Shown in pieces: positions 13,969 to 26,900 of a stretch of 64,000 nt of DNA; the stretch's first letter is position 1, and each line of letters opens with the position of its first letter. The position numbers and the translations under genes are program-made. The DNA is from Sipunculus nudus (taxonomy: Eukaryota > Annelida > Sipuncula > Golfingiida > Sipunculidae), in NCBI GenBank assembly GCA_026874595.1, contig CM049314.1, positions 73,052,300-73,116,299 of the forward strand. The letters are read 5' to 3'. The notes below the pieces were generated by a model, which was not told the DNA's origin, ran no database searches, and saw nothing but the letters and a program-made list of their open reading frames with translations.

Positions 13969-16900
13969 TATATAATATGCAAATTAAGATATGGTAGTCT
14001 TTAATATTCTCAATCCCTCTGTTCCAAAATAATTAATCCACTTAATATCACATTAAATTTTTTTTAAATATATTAAAACAGCAGATAAATACATTAAATA
14101 TACATGTTTTAGTCTCTATCACAGAAACGCTTACTCAGTATTTAACACCAGATATTTTGTGAATATGGTAAATATCATACCCATATTTTCTCACAATACC
14201 AATGTGTTATACACCATACAAAATTATACGACCTCAGGTATTATGTTGTACATGCCTTCAGTCTGTATATGTAATCTGAATACACATGTGGTCCTGTCTG
14301 TTATTCTCAGGATATAACCTCATGTCCTCAGCTTTGCCACAAGTCTGAGTACCATGATCCATGTGGGATCATTGTAGAATCACTGTAGGATCATTGTAGA
14401 ATTATTAAAGAATCACTGTAGAATTATTGTAGATTCACTGTAGAATCATTGTAGAATCATTGTAAAATCATAGAATCACTGTAGAACCATTGTAGATTCA
14501 CTGTAGAATCATAGAATCACTGTAGAATCACTATTGAATCACTGTAGAATCATAGAATCACTGTAGAATCACTGTAGAATCACTGTAGAATCACTGTAGA
14601 ATCACTGTAGAATCATTCTAGAATCACTTTAGAATCATTGTAGAATCATTGTATAATCACTGTAGAATAATTGTAGAATCACTTTAGAATCATTGTAGAA
14701 TCATTCTGAACCACTGTAGAATCATTCTAGAATCACTTTAGAATCATTCTAGAAACCACTGTATAATCATTGTACAATCACTGTAGAGTAATTGTAGAGT
14801 CATTGTATACAGTGGTTCGCTTTAAATTTATGTGGTTAAATATTCCTGATTTTCACTTCTTTAATAGTGTTTTGGGAAGATTTCATTTTCGCGATTTACC
14901 ATACAATAACTTACATAATGTTATGTTTGATTGTACATGACCATAATTATATCCATTACCTAATATGCATGCAGTAGTTAATAATTGTACTAGGACCAAT
15001 GGATACGTCAAACAGGTGGAAATTCTTCAAGCAAAAGTGGTCAAATATACACAAGCATTGATTTTTTCTTTAATTTTTTATCTTTGAAATAAAGGTAACA
15101 TAAAGTGCATGCTAATATTGATGCTACCAGCACAATATACTGGAGAGACAGATTACTGTTCACCAGTTCAGATGGACCATCTTATTGAACATGAAGGTTT
15201 TACTTTCATATATATATATATATATATATATATTATCCACAGATATTACACCTGTATCATTGTTTAAAAGAATAATAATGCCTTTGATAACTATTCTCTG
15301 TCCCTAGGTTATAGATTATAAACACATAGTTTGGTTGTTTTGATTAATACACACGTATAATGGTCCTCAAATTGTTTTAGATATGGTTTCATGCGAGATA
15401 TCCTGATATAATACAGACATATATTTATGGCAAATAATTGTATGTCCTCAGACCAGTTCACTTCAGTCACCAGATTGAAATATATAATCAGTACTGGTTA
15501 GAGGTAGTAAAAAAATTGTTAAATTGTGATGAAAGTTAATGCACAGATGGTAACTATTTTCATCTGACAGTAAACTAGCCTGAATATGATAATCCAAACA
15601 TAATAGATCTTGTCAGAGTTGTCTTGGTCAAAAATATTTTCTCAAAGTGTAGCGGATCTTTGGAATATGTATACTGATTAAAACTCAAACCAGCTGACCA
15701 ATATGTTTCAACTTTTCAACTTTCAAATGATACACCTGGTTTACAGCATCATTCATTTACAGTGAAACCTGTGTTATGGGACCACCCATCAGACTGGGCA
15801 AAAGTGGTCTTAATTCACAGGTGGTCTTATCAGGCAGGTCAGCTTTAACCAATTGCAATGTGAATGCTATTGGTCAACCCAAGGAGGGTCTTAATAGACA
15901 GGTGGTTTTATAAAACAGGTCAGTTATAACCAGTGTGAACGCTTTTGGTAACCAAAGGAGGGTCATTATAGACTGGTGGTCTTTTAAGACAGGTCGTCTT
16001 TCAGCAAGGTTCCACTCAGGTTCAGGCACTATTATGTTGCTGTACTTGCTGCTCCAAATTAAAACCCAAAAGGCACAGGGAGATATGCCCTAGCAATGTA
16101 TTTATCACAAAGTACACACAACCAATCCAGACTTTTTTTACTTATTACTTATTACCTGTCGTTACACAAAGTACAAGATTCCTAAGGTGTCGGTCATATT
16201 CAGCTCGTTTACTGCCAACTCTTGATTAACATGGCTTCCCATTCTGTTTAGTTTCTTGTGCACTGAATAAAACTGAATATGCGTCAGATCTTCATAAAAT
16301 ATTGATGTTATCATACAAATATTAGGTCCATCCACATTTAACTGTTGTTGTATGCTTTTCAAAGCCAAATTGTGCAAAATTCTCCAGTACAGTCACTGGT
16401 GACTTTTTTAAAGGATGGGTCCATGGCCTGAAGGTGGTGCTGTCTATGGAATGAGTGTGAAGGTTACCATATGACAAGAATGATGTTATTTTTTATGCCC
16501 TTAGGAGTTCAGGTTTCACAGGCACTGGGCTAAGAATAATCCATATATGGTAATCTGTTATTAAGATATTGGAGCAATTTATTTAGATTATATCAAGATT
16601 GAAGCTCTTGCAGGGTCTAAACAAGGGTCCTCCAGCATCAGTCAATTATGTGCACTCCTACTGGTCAGTCCTCCTCATGAATTATTCGTGTCTTTATACT
16701 TGTAATATTTCCATCCATTCTAATCATTTGTCATCTCTGATATACCTGGTTTTTTTTTGTCGTCCATATTGATCAAGATCTCCAGGAAACTGTCCTGTCC
16801 TTGTGAGTTTTGGTGTTTTGGTGGTTGCGTGACTGAGGCGAATGTGACGCCATGTTTTCTCTGTGCTGGTCTTGCACTTCCTGGAAACAGTGCACTTTTC

Positions 16901-19900
16901 GGAGGTTCAGGTGTCTGTATCGGTTTTGGTTTAGGACTGTGTTTATCGTGAAATTTTTTTATTTTATCCTGCAACCTACCGCCACTTAAATACTGATCCT
17001 CAATGAGTTCATGTAAACGATTGTTTAACAAATGGAATCTCCTGGACTGGTAGTAATCTGTTTGTAACGGCCTGCATGACGGTTCATACCGGAACAGTCC
17101 ACGTTTTGCGCTGTTGCACATTACATCACGAGTTTGTATCATTGTATCAAGAGCACGTATTGCAGTTTCATTCGGTTCGATAAATAGACTGTAAGCTGTC
17201 CCAGTGCTAAGGCTATCATCATTTTCTGCAAAGTGTGCTTTACGAACAGTGTCTTTGCTTGCACTAGTAACAGGACATACATTTGGAAACACCTTGCCCT
17301 GTGTTTCAGGAATTTTTAGTCTGTTTCCATCTCTGGATGAATAATTCGGGTAATGATCAGAAGACACAGTATTGCTTGAACTCCTGGCCGACATGTGTCG
17401 CCCTGTGTCTTTATGGTAACTGTTCTTCCTTTTACAGTCATCGATTGTTAAAACATTTAAAAGTTCATTTGATGATGATCGGGCCCTCATACTTCCTGAA
17501 CTGAAACTCACTGTACTCAAGTCTGAGGCTGTCCTCGATGCAGTGTCAGTTGGAAGATGGGGAGAACGTTGCTTTTTGTTATCACCAGAACCAGATGCAG
17601 AATTATAAGAGCCGTCGTCCCTGAGAAATTTCAAAATCTTGGCCTGAAATTCTGCACTTTCAGTATCCAGAGTACTGTTTGATTGTGATTTGGGTTGTTT
17701 TCGTAACTTCTTCCCAGTAGAAGGTTTAGGTTTCCTCAATGACTTTGGTGTTTTTATAATCCGAAAACCTTCAGTTTTATCAGGACGTCCAGGTGGTGTA
17801 TAGGGAGCAGTTGGCAACTCACTTGGTTTCACTTTCATGATTGGTGTAGCCATCTGGTTTCTGTTCACGTCTTGTCTCCAATAGTCAATTTGTGTGTGTT
17901 GCAAATTCGTCAAATTGTTGCAGTAAATTGCACAGTATTTGCAGCATTCATCTGGATGTAACCGTCTGCATTTCTCAAAAATATCCACCATAAGCGAGTG
18001 CTGTCGCACATTTGCTTCCGTCAGACTTGCTTCTTCAATGGCTGGAAAGGACTCTGTTGAGCCAGTGTCATTAAACAAAGGTAGTGCCATGGCCACCAGT
18101 TGTGTCTCGCCCACAAGTCGTCAATACGCTGTCATGCCAATCCCACAGTGCTGTGACAGTCTCACGATGCCTGCCAAGAAAGAACACATTAGTAACAAGT
18201 TTGCACACAATGAATGTCTATACTGCAGAGAATGGAAGAAGAGCCATTGATTTGTCAGTATGGATCATAGTGGTCATTATAGACACTTCCTGGGGTTGCG
18301 TCCACATACCCTCGAGAACCATCGATAACTTGTGAGAGTGTTGATTCAGTGCTGCTATTAATGGGGAAATTTCAACAACTGGGCAAGTGTACCTCCGTGT
18401 CTAATTTTAAACGCACTTTACTCGGTGAAAAGATTTCCTGCCTGGAACCTGCTGAATGTGTGACACTTTAACAACTGTTATTTTAGTTACCTAGCAACAT
18501 CAGGCATGTTTAAGCTGCCTCTAAACCAGGCATTTTTCTGTTGCAGTGTTTTAATGATATTGTATTTAAAGCTGATGCTAGGAATATCTATAATATCTCA
18601 AGAAAAGTCATAATATTATTAAAGATAATATAATATCATATTAAAAGATAGGAAAAAATTATATATATATATATTCTATTCATATAATATGACATTTGGT
18701 TTTGCAGATCATGTATATTATTATGAAATATTTAAATTTGTTGGAAATGCTGGTAGAATTTACACAGATTTATTTAAAAACAATAACTTTTATCAATTTT
18801 AGGTATTGTTATCAAATATTAGAGGAACAACTTGCATGATTGTTATGTAAAACATTAAGAAGAGCAGTATGTTAACAGAGTTTAAAGAAAATATTGAGAG
18901 AAAAAAAAACAGCTTCCTCAAATTTGTAATACAGAAAATGGGAAATATTACTTAATCTTATTACTTTTTTATAAGATTAACAAAATTATATTTCAGTTGA
19001 ATTGTGATGTATAAAATGTAATAGTAATATATAGGTATTCTGATATATAAGAATAAGGAAAACATTTTATTTTGTTAACCTGAGATAAATAAATGACTAA
19101 CTAAAACTTATCTTTATAGTACAAATGAATAAATCAAAGAGAAAAAAAGCAAAGAAAATAAGGTCTTACTTCATTGTGCTGTGTGATAAAACTGCAATAT
19201 CAAAATAAACCCTTGAACAATCAAGTATTATATGGTCGTCACCAACGTTAAGTGCTTAGTGTCCAAATATAATGCACTTATACATAAAGGCAACCACTCC
19301 TTATCTATGTCTTAATTGACAGGATGTTGTACAGTTGATACAGGGGTTCCTTAGTGGCAGCTCCCTGGTTCCCATGTGGCAACATAGTACAAACAATACA
19401 TCTGTCGTTTATCCTTAGGACAAAGTGCATTGAGAGCTCTCTGTTGGTCTATGTTATTGATGGGATTTCTTTTTTCTTTCATGCAGAGTGTTGCATAAAG
19501 TGTCTTTTACTGTTTACTTTTTGGGATTCTCCAAGTGGGTTCATTGCTTAGATGTTAAGCAACTTAAGTATGTGAATAGCTATCACACTATTCCCTTTAT
19601 TATTAGCCTGGGGTTTTATATGAATAGTTTACCACTATTAAAGCCTATTTTCTTTATTAGAAAAAACTACTTCTCCAATGGTTTATAGCATCATTAGTTG
19701 ACATCTGTGTATTCTTGAAATTCACATTTGTCATTTCATATTTGTATATTGTAACTGTAAAATGACTTCATTTCAGTAACACTTATCTATTTTGGAATAT
19801 AATTTTATTTAAATATTTGAATCTGACCAGAAACATAATATTGTAATTATTATAATTATTTTTATTATTATTATTTTTATTATTGTTGTTGTTAGTGGTG

Positions 19901-20126
19901 GTGCTGGTCTTGAAAAAAAAAATTATATATTTTTTCTTAAATTAAATCATATTATTTACACTTTGTTGTAGTTAATTTTAATTTTGGATTTGTTATAACC
20001 ATGCCAACATATATGAAAATGGAACACAGGTATTTCTAATATTTATTAACTGTTATTTCTGGTTTCACAAAAAATGCTTATTTGTAAATATTTAAGCATT
20101 AACACTAATGTTAATTAGCATATTAA

Positions 20127-20161
<35 letters not shown>

Positions 20162-23100
20162 TTTATTATTATTATTATTATTATCCTTAAAATTAGAATC
20201 CGTGTCCTTTGAAAAACATTTGCTCACAAAGTATGTTTTTCTGCCAGAGTGCTTGGTAAGTATATTAAAGTATGATATACTGGCACTTAATACAGACCTA
20301 CAAACAATATGAACTCAGTCAGAGACCAGGGTTAGGGCCAAATGTTCATACCGCGCGACACTGAGTCAATAATCCTGACCTCAATAAGACATACCATTCC
20401 CATCCAGTTGAGTTCGTAACCAGATACTGAATTACTTCGATTTTTTTTACATTTGATTGTGAAATGACTAGTAATACATTGCATATTTATTGGAGCTAAT
20501 TTGTTCTTCATGCTACTTGAATTCTTTATTTTTCTGCTGTTTGTATATTGGTGAACTGTATAAGTGATTGTGATCCATTGGACGTTATGTTATACTTCAG
20601 TAAAGAGTCCTTATGGTAACAAGGAGAGCCTTACATGGCCTTTGTGTGTCTGTCATATTTGCATTGAACTGACATGAGGGTGTTTCTGTATGGACTCTGC
20701 TTTCTATTAGGGTACAATGCATCTCACTTTGGAAACACTGTTCAGCAAGGAAAGATGTTATGGAGAATTCTTATGTTCTTGTATAATCCTATTTTGGGTC
20801 ACTATAGTAGTAGTTTTCCCCTCTGATTTTGCTGAGTGTGCAAAGTTTTCAAATTTTTGAGAACTTGTTTCATAAGAAAAAATGCACTGAAATGTTGAAT
20901 CAGAAAACAAATGTTTTGTTTTACATTTAATGGCCCACAGCCTATGAGTACATTGCCACATAACCAGAACCATTATTGGATATTTTTGTTTGTACTTTCT
21001 AACAATTGATACCCATCTTGTGCGAAAAGATTCCATTGTAACTCAGTGTATTTGTAAATCCCCCTACATAATTGTTGAAATTTGATGGCAAACAAGGATG
21101 TCTCTCTCTCTAGGTTTTGTTATTGACAACCAAGTTATTAAAAGCACAGGAAATGATTGTGGTAACCAGAAAGATGTGATTTACCTGTGTAGTTTGTATA
21201 ATGCTATGTATTCTTTGTGTTATGCCTGGCTCATATACTAATGTTAAGATCACTGCTTGATTACTTTGATACAGATGCACCAGGGTGGATGGCCATTGCA
21301 GTGTAATTTTCCTTATGACTTGGGTATTGACTCAGAGTAGACCTTCTCAGACTAGTATAAGTGTTTTCCCAGTCATGTTTTAATGACTTTACACCCCTGT
21401 AAGGCTGTTCCAACATTCCTGTCCACCTAATTTTTGCAATATGTCCTTCATATATATTTTGTTTGCAAGACCATACATCTGATCAGTCCATTTTCTTTCT
21501 GAATTAATTATATGGAATCCATACACAGAGATTATTATTTTCCACATTATGTAATTGCCACATTTGTCTGATTTGTCTCTGAGGTAAATAAAGTTAACCT
21601 TTAATGCATTGTATGAAAATGATCACCAAAAATTAGGTGGACAGGGATGGTGGAATGGAGTATCGGATAGGTAATATACAACTTGAAGTGACTTTAAAGT
21701 AACAAATATAAAATGGCCCACCAAATTGATACATGAAAATAGAACAGTAAAATTGTTGTGGAGAAAATGCTGTAAAATTCTCAATCAGGACCTGCTTACA
21801 TTAATATATTACACTGCTGCTCCATTGCCCATTGGTCCTTGTTGTGGATTGACACTTCTACCAAGTTCTAGGAAAGTGGAGTGCTTGACCTAGTATGACC
21901 AGCTGTGTAAACTGTTACAGGATGGGATTTCTCTGGCAGTGTGTAGGGGCATGTTTTGACACTCTGACAGAAATTTAGGGATACAATGGTTCAAAGCCTA
22001 AGGTAATATGGTGCTTCAGCTAGCAGCTTTGCTTAGACAGTGGTTGGGACAAGCTGAACCAACAACGGTTTGTGGTTCTGCACTTAGAGAAGATGGCCCT
22101 TAAGGCTTTTAGAATAGAAAACCAGTTCCCAGAGTTTATACAATTATGAATGAAACACCAGTCTTCTTAGAGAGCGAAAACTGTTGACACAGATTTTGTC
22201 ATGTGAGAGAAGCTGTTTTGTTTTTGACCTAGCATCGTTTTATTGCAATCTGGCAACAAGATCCTATTCATGACCAACTTATTATTGCACCAAAACCACC
22301 CCAGAACGGTGTGGAGCTTTCCTGGTACGTCATGCTGCGTTTGGTATCCCTTGGAAATATGGTAATTACCAGATGGCAGGTCATATGTAGGACTTGCAAA
22401 CGTTCAGTACCCAACAAAAGACCCACTGACCGGATGTCTATGTTTTTAAAGTAACCAAAAGAAAACAGATTAATAAAATATCATGTTTCATGTCACATTT
22501 CTTCAATTTTATTTGTCATCCAAAAGTTTTATGTGAACCAGTCAAATATTGGTGTCTTTATTTGCTCCCTGCATCTCGAAAAGCAGTGAATAAAGGTGAA
22601 GGTCCCGAAGTTAGACTGATCGACATGCTCTGCAAAATCCCAGTTTCTCAGTGGTACATTTCACTTGGATCACTTTTCGAAAGGTATTTTCCGCTGGAAA
22701 ACTCGTAATTACCATATTTCCGAGCGGTAACGAAAGCACCATCAGACCAGTACAGAAGGAGGATCACATTACTCTCTCCTGGAGGATCACATAACCCTCT
22801 CCTGGACGATCACATGACCCTCTCCTGGAGGATCACATGACCCTCTCCTGGAGGATCACATAACCCTCTCCTGGAGGATCACATGACTCTCTCCTGGAGG
22901 ATCACATGACCCTCTTCTGGAGGATCACATGACCCTCTCCTGGAGGATCACATGACCCTCTCCTGGAGGATCACATAACCCTCTCCTGGAGGATCACATG
23001 ACTCTCTCCTGGAGGATCACATGACCCTCTCCTGGAGGATCACATAACCCTCTCCTGGAGGATCACATGACTCTCTCCTGGAGGATCACATGACCCTCTC

Positions 23101-23837
23101 CTCGAGGGAACCCGCACAGTATAGCTGAAAGCAAGGAGGGCTTTATAGATTGCAGAACATTCTTTGTCTCCGACTTTAATAAATTTCTAGTTTATTCTCA
23201 GGTGACATTACTTTGCAACTGAGCAAAAATGGGGGATCTATAAGGGAGAGTGTGACCTTGGGGAATAAGATCAAGGTCAGAAATAAATATCAGTTGACAG
23301 TCTGCGACCATGGACTAACATTGTGCCCAACTGTCACCTTTTGAAAATCAGTCATACTGGAGATCTAGTGCAAACAGAAAATGCCAGAAGAAAGAATAAC
23401 AATTTTGAAATTGATGGTTTCCACTCAGGGGACACCTAAGTATGTCTTTACCTTAATTTTTTACCTTAATATGAATATAGAAATAAACTCATTAACCCTA
23501 TTAGTTTCCCTGTCAACAAGGTTGGTTAATTTTAGAGGTCAGTACAGTATGGTTGCTCACAGGTTCGATCTGAACAATATCATCCAGCATGAACAAAGAT
23601 AAGAACTTGTCATTAATCATTGTAAACCATTAAAAAATGTAATTTATCAGGCATGTGATACAAAAGTCATCCTGTGTCTAGTTATTGGTTTGATGTATTA
23701 TTTTCCTGCGAGGCCACTCTAAAGCTCAATTGATGGACTTTGTTGTGTAATGATTGCTACCATCAAACAGCGGTTGTCAATGCCATGTTTTTGTTTTATC
23801 TCTAAATCTAGAGTAACCAAGGGCAGCCTGGTATAAT

Positions 23838-23912
<75 letters not shown>

Positions 23913-26900
23913 TATTTAAATTAGTATATATACAGGCAATATGGCTCTGCTTTGCCATGCGGTCATTAAGCCTTTCACTTATCCATAAAGACCGAAATTT
24001 GCAACAGTGTCCTTTCTTTTTACAGTAAATGAGTTTCAGTCACATTTGACAAAATATTGAAATATATCTATTTATTAAAAAGATATCACCAGATGCTATA
24101 TGTAAAATGATGTATTGTAATATATCAGTTATATTGCAGGTGTATGAGTAACTATTAGTATATCTCTCTGTATAATCCACCAGCCAGACAGCCTGGATTA
24201 ATCGCAGCGCTCTTTCCCAGAGTGTTCTCACAGGTTATGTGGGTCAGCTTTGGTTTCACATTAAATCCAATTAAACTCTTAGATTATTACTGTTCTATGA
24301 ACATATTTGTTTTGAGTTATTTATAGTTTTCATGTTGTCTTTTAGTTATAGATTAATAGATGGCCTGGTTAACGAGTGTCCATGAATCATTTAAGTCAAT
24401 GAATATTGGACTGTGGAACTGTCTGAACAATTTTTTTTTTCATTGATTCATGTCAGATAAGAATTATAGATACTGTATATTTTGACTGTTCTAGTATGTC
24501 CAATCAGTGTCAGTTAAGAAAACGCTAGTAGTATTATTAAACAAAATACTAGCTGTATCTAAACCTTCATACAAGACTTAAATACATTACATGAAACAAT
24601 ATTTTCTACTTCTAAAGGTACATGTTCATTGCAAGTTAATTATTATCAACATGATTTTAACTGGTAAAAATATCTACTTGTGTGTATCTACACTTTTATC
24701 AAAAGTAAGTGTGTGTAGTATTATCTTTTCAGATTGCAGCTTGACATGAAAATAAAGTAACTGCCTTGCATGAATAAGCTTGCTACAGTATATGTTAGCT
24801 GACAGAATAGTGGCAGAATTTCCAATTGTTTGAGATATGTTAATAATAAATACGCATTGACAGATTGCTTCTGCTTCTAATGCAAATAATCTTTAGGGTG
24901 TAACAGAGTAGAAATTACCTCTCACAATGTAGATGGATTATTAATCCAACCTTTCAGTCTTCATTCCTAGACAGTGCAGTATCGCAGGTGTCACAACACT
25001 GTATCCCCCCTGGTGTTCGCAGACAATGAGCGATTCTTATCTCTAAAAGCACTTAAGTGTTGTCGTTCAACGTGTGATTTGTAACGCTATTAACTACACT
25101 GATTAACCTAAAGTTGTCTGATAAACCAATTATGTAACTCACCGCATGCTAAACAACAGTATAGAGTAAGTGCGTGAACTGTACTTAGGATTTTAACGTC
25201 CTCCCTTGGGGTTATTTGGATTAGAATTTACTACATGACTGCTAATTCAGGCTCACCCGGGAACCATCGTGAGGGCTGTTATGTCGTGTATATTGATAAA
25301 TTATCTGTCTGCCCAAGGTTGATTGAAGCTTCTTGAAATTTTGTTTGCACATCAGTCATAGGTAAAGTGCATTAATTTTACTGTGCTCTTGGCGCCCCCT
25401 AAGTCTAACCCAGGTTAGCAAACTTTTTCTTCAGAGTCATTATCCAGAAAATATATATAATTGAAGCTTCCTTTAGTAATAAGAATAGGAGAATTATCAA
25501 ACAAATAGGACTTGAAAAGGGGCAGGTCCAAGAGATATTACTGTTTTTAGGTGTTTTCATAAATTTTTATCCCCCCCCCCAGGCCCCTTTCCTTGAATTA
25601 CAGACAATTTCAGGGTATCACTCCCTCAGTGTTAACTGGAAACCCATCCTTTCCCAAATCCTGGATCCACCCCTGGACTGTATTAAATGAATAGAGTCTA
25701 GAAAGGATTGATTTGAACATATCTTTAGATATTGCTGAAAAATTTACCATACATTATTATTCCTTCTTGTACTATGATTTAAACTCATTTAAATAGATAC
25801 AACATTCTATAAATTTGTATGGCTATTGATCCTAGTTCAAGTTTACCATTTTGCCACTTCATTATATGTACCTGTAATGCTGATTTTTATTATTAAACAT
25901 ATGACACATAAATATATTTATGTCAAAATGTAGTATACTATATACCTTACATGTATACACACACGGAGTAGTAATGACAAATCATAGATATCAATAAAAA
26001 ATTGGACTGTAGCTCTCCCTGTTTCTCAACTTTGAGCTATATATTTATACATTTAAAAATAAAAAAAGATACAGTTAAATCCCCATTTCCAGACAGTGGT
26101 GTCATCTGGGTTTTTGCCCACAGTAAGGCAGTGTCTGTATTAAACAAGTATTCCATATATGCTTATGCAGGACATTTATGTGCATTTGTGGTACATATGC
26201 ATTAAAATCAAGCATTTAGAAAAGCACTTCTCAAATCTGGGTAAAAATTACTTTTCAGCAATTGTCCAGGAGGTGGCAACCACTATGAATTAGCATGTCA
26301 AGAGTGTCTTCATTATAGGCATTGAAATTTTTTCAATGAAATGTCAGTCATCTGCATGATTTGAGGAAGATCACCCGAAACACTCGCTGCATATCAGCGT
26401 CCACATCCACAAGTAGCCTAAGGTAGACGAGTGACAGCATATGCATTGGCATGAAAATAATTCACTTTTTCAAGCTGTATTTATATATATATATATGCAC
26501 CCCATACATACTGGGAACGCTTATCTGGAATGCTACTGTTACTGAGAGAGGTTACAGACCTGATTCACACTGGACCACCTGATTAGTGTCAGTAACAGAG
26601 AGGTGTATTTTGTAAATTCTGTATTTAGTCTAAGTCAGTGTTTAGTCCAGTGAAAATCAATTTAAGTGTTTAGAATTAGTAATTATGAGGTTGCTGGAAT
26701 GTTAAAGAAACTAATATTGCTTTAATTATTGGGTAGAGTTTTTATGTAGTGCTAGATTCTGGAGAAATAAAATAACAAAATTTATGTTATTTTTCACAAG
26801 TACTTGATGGAGAATCAAGTAGCTTCAAGATAAATAGTCCAGATGATTTTGTTCTTAATTGTTTTTAGATTAAATATGAGTAAAAAATAAGATATTTGTG

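Larger units (their letters stand above)
10582..16577. other. Giant TAF6 intron, part 1
   Basis: AT-rich sequence with no exon-like frame. It holds a 16-base C run (11018-11033), a MITE (11306-11914), a TA run (13919-13966), the 11-bp array (14366-14806), a TA run (15208-15233) and an imperfect repeat block (15765-16015). These are listed separately where they are worth it. Confidence 0.6.

Noticed and set aside
18088-18114. An earlier GTG start for the nested gene, eight codons upstream
   Set aside because: GTG is not a normal animal start, while the ATG at 18090 is in a strong context just after an in-frame stop.
23719-23958. 79-residue frame containing a run of Tyr-Ile
   Set aside because: It is the (TA)n microsatellite translated.
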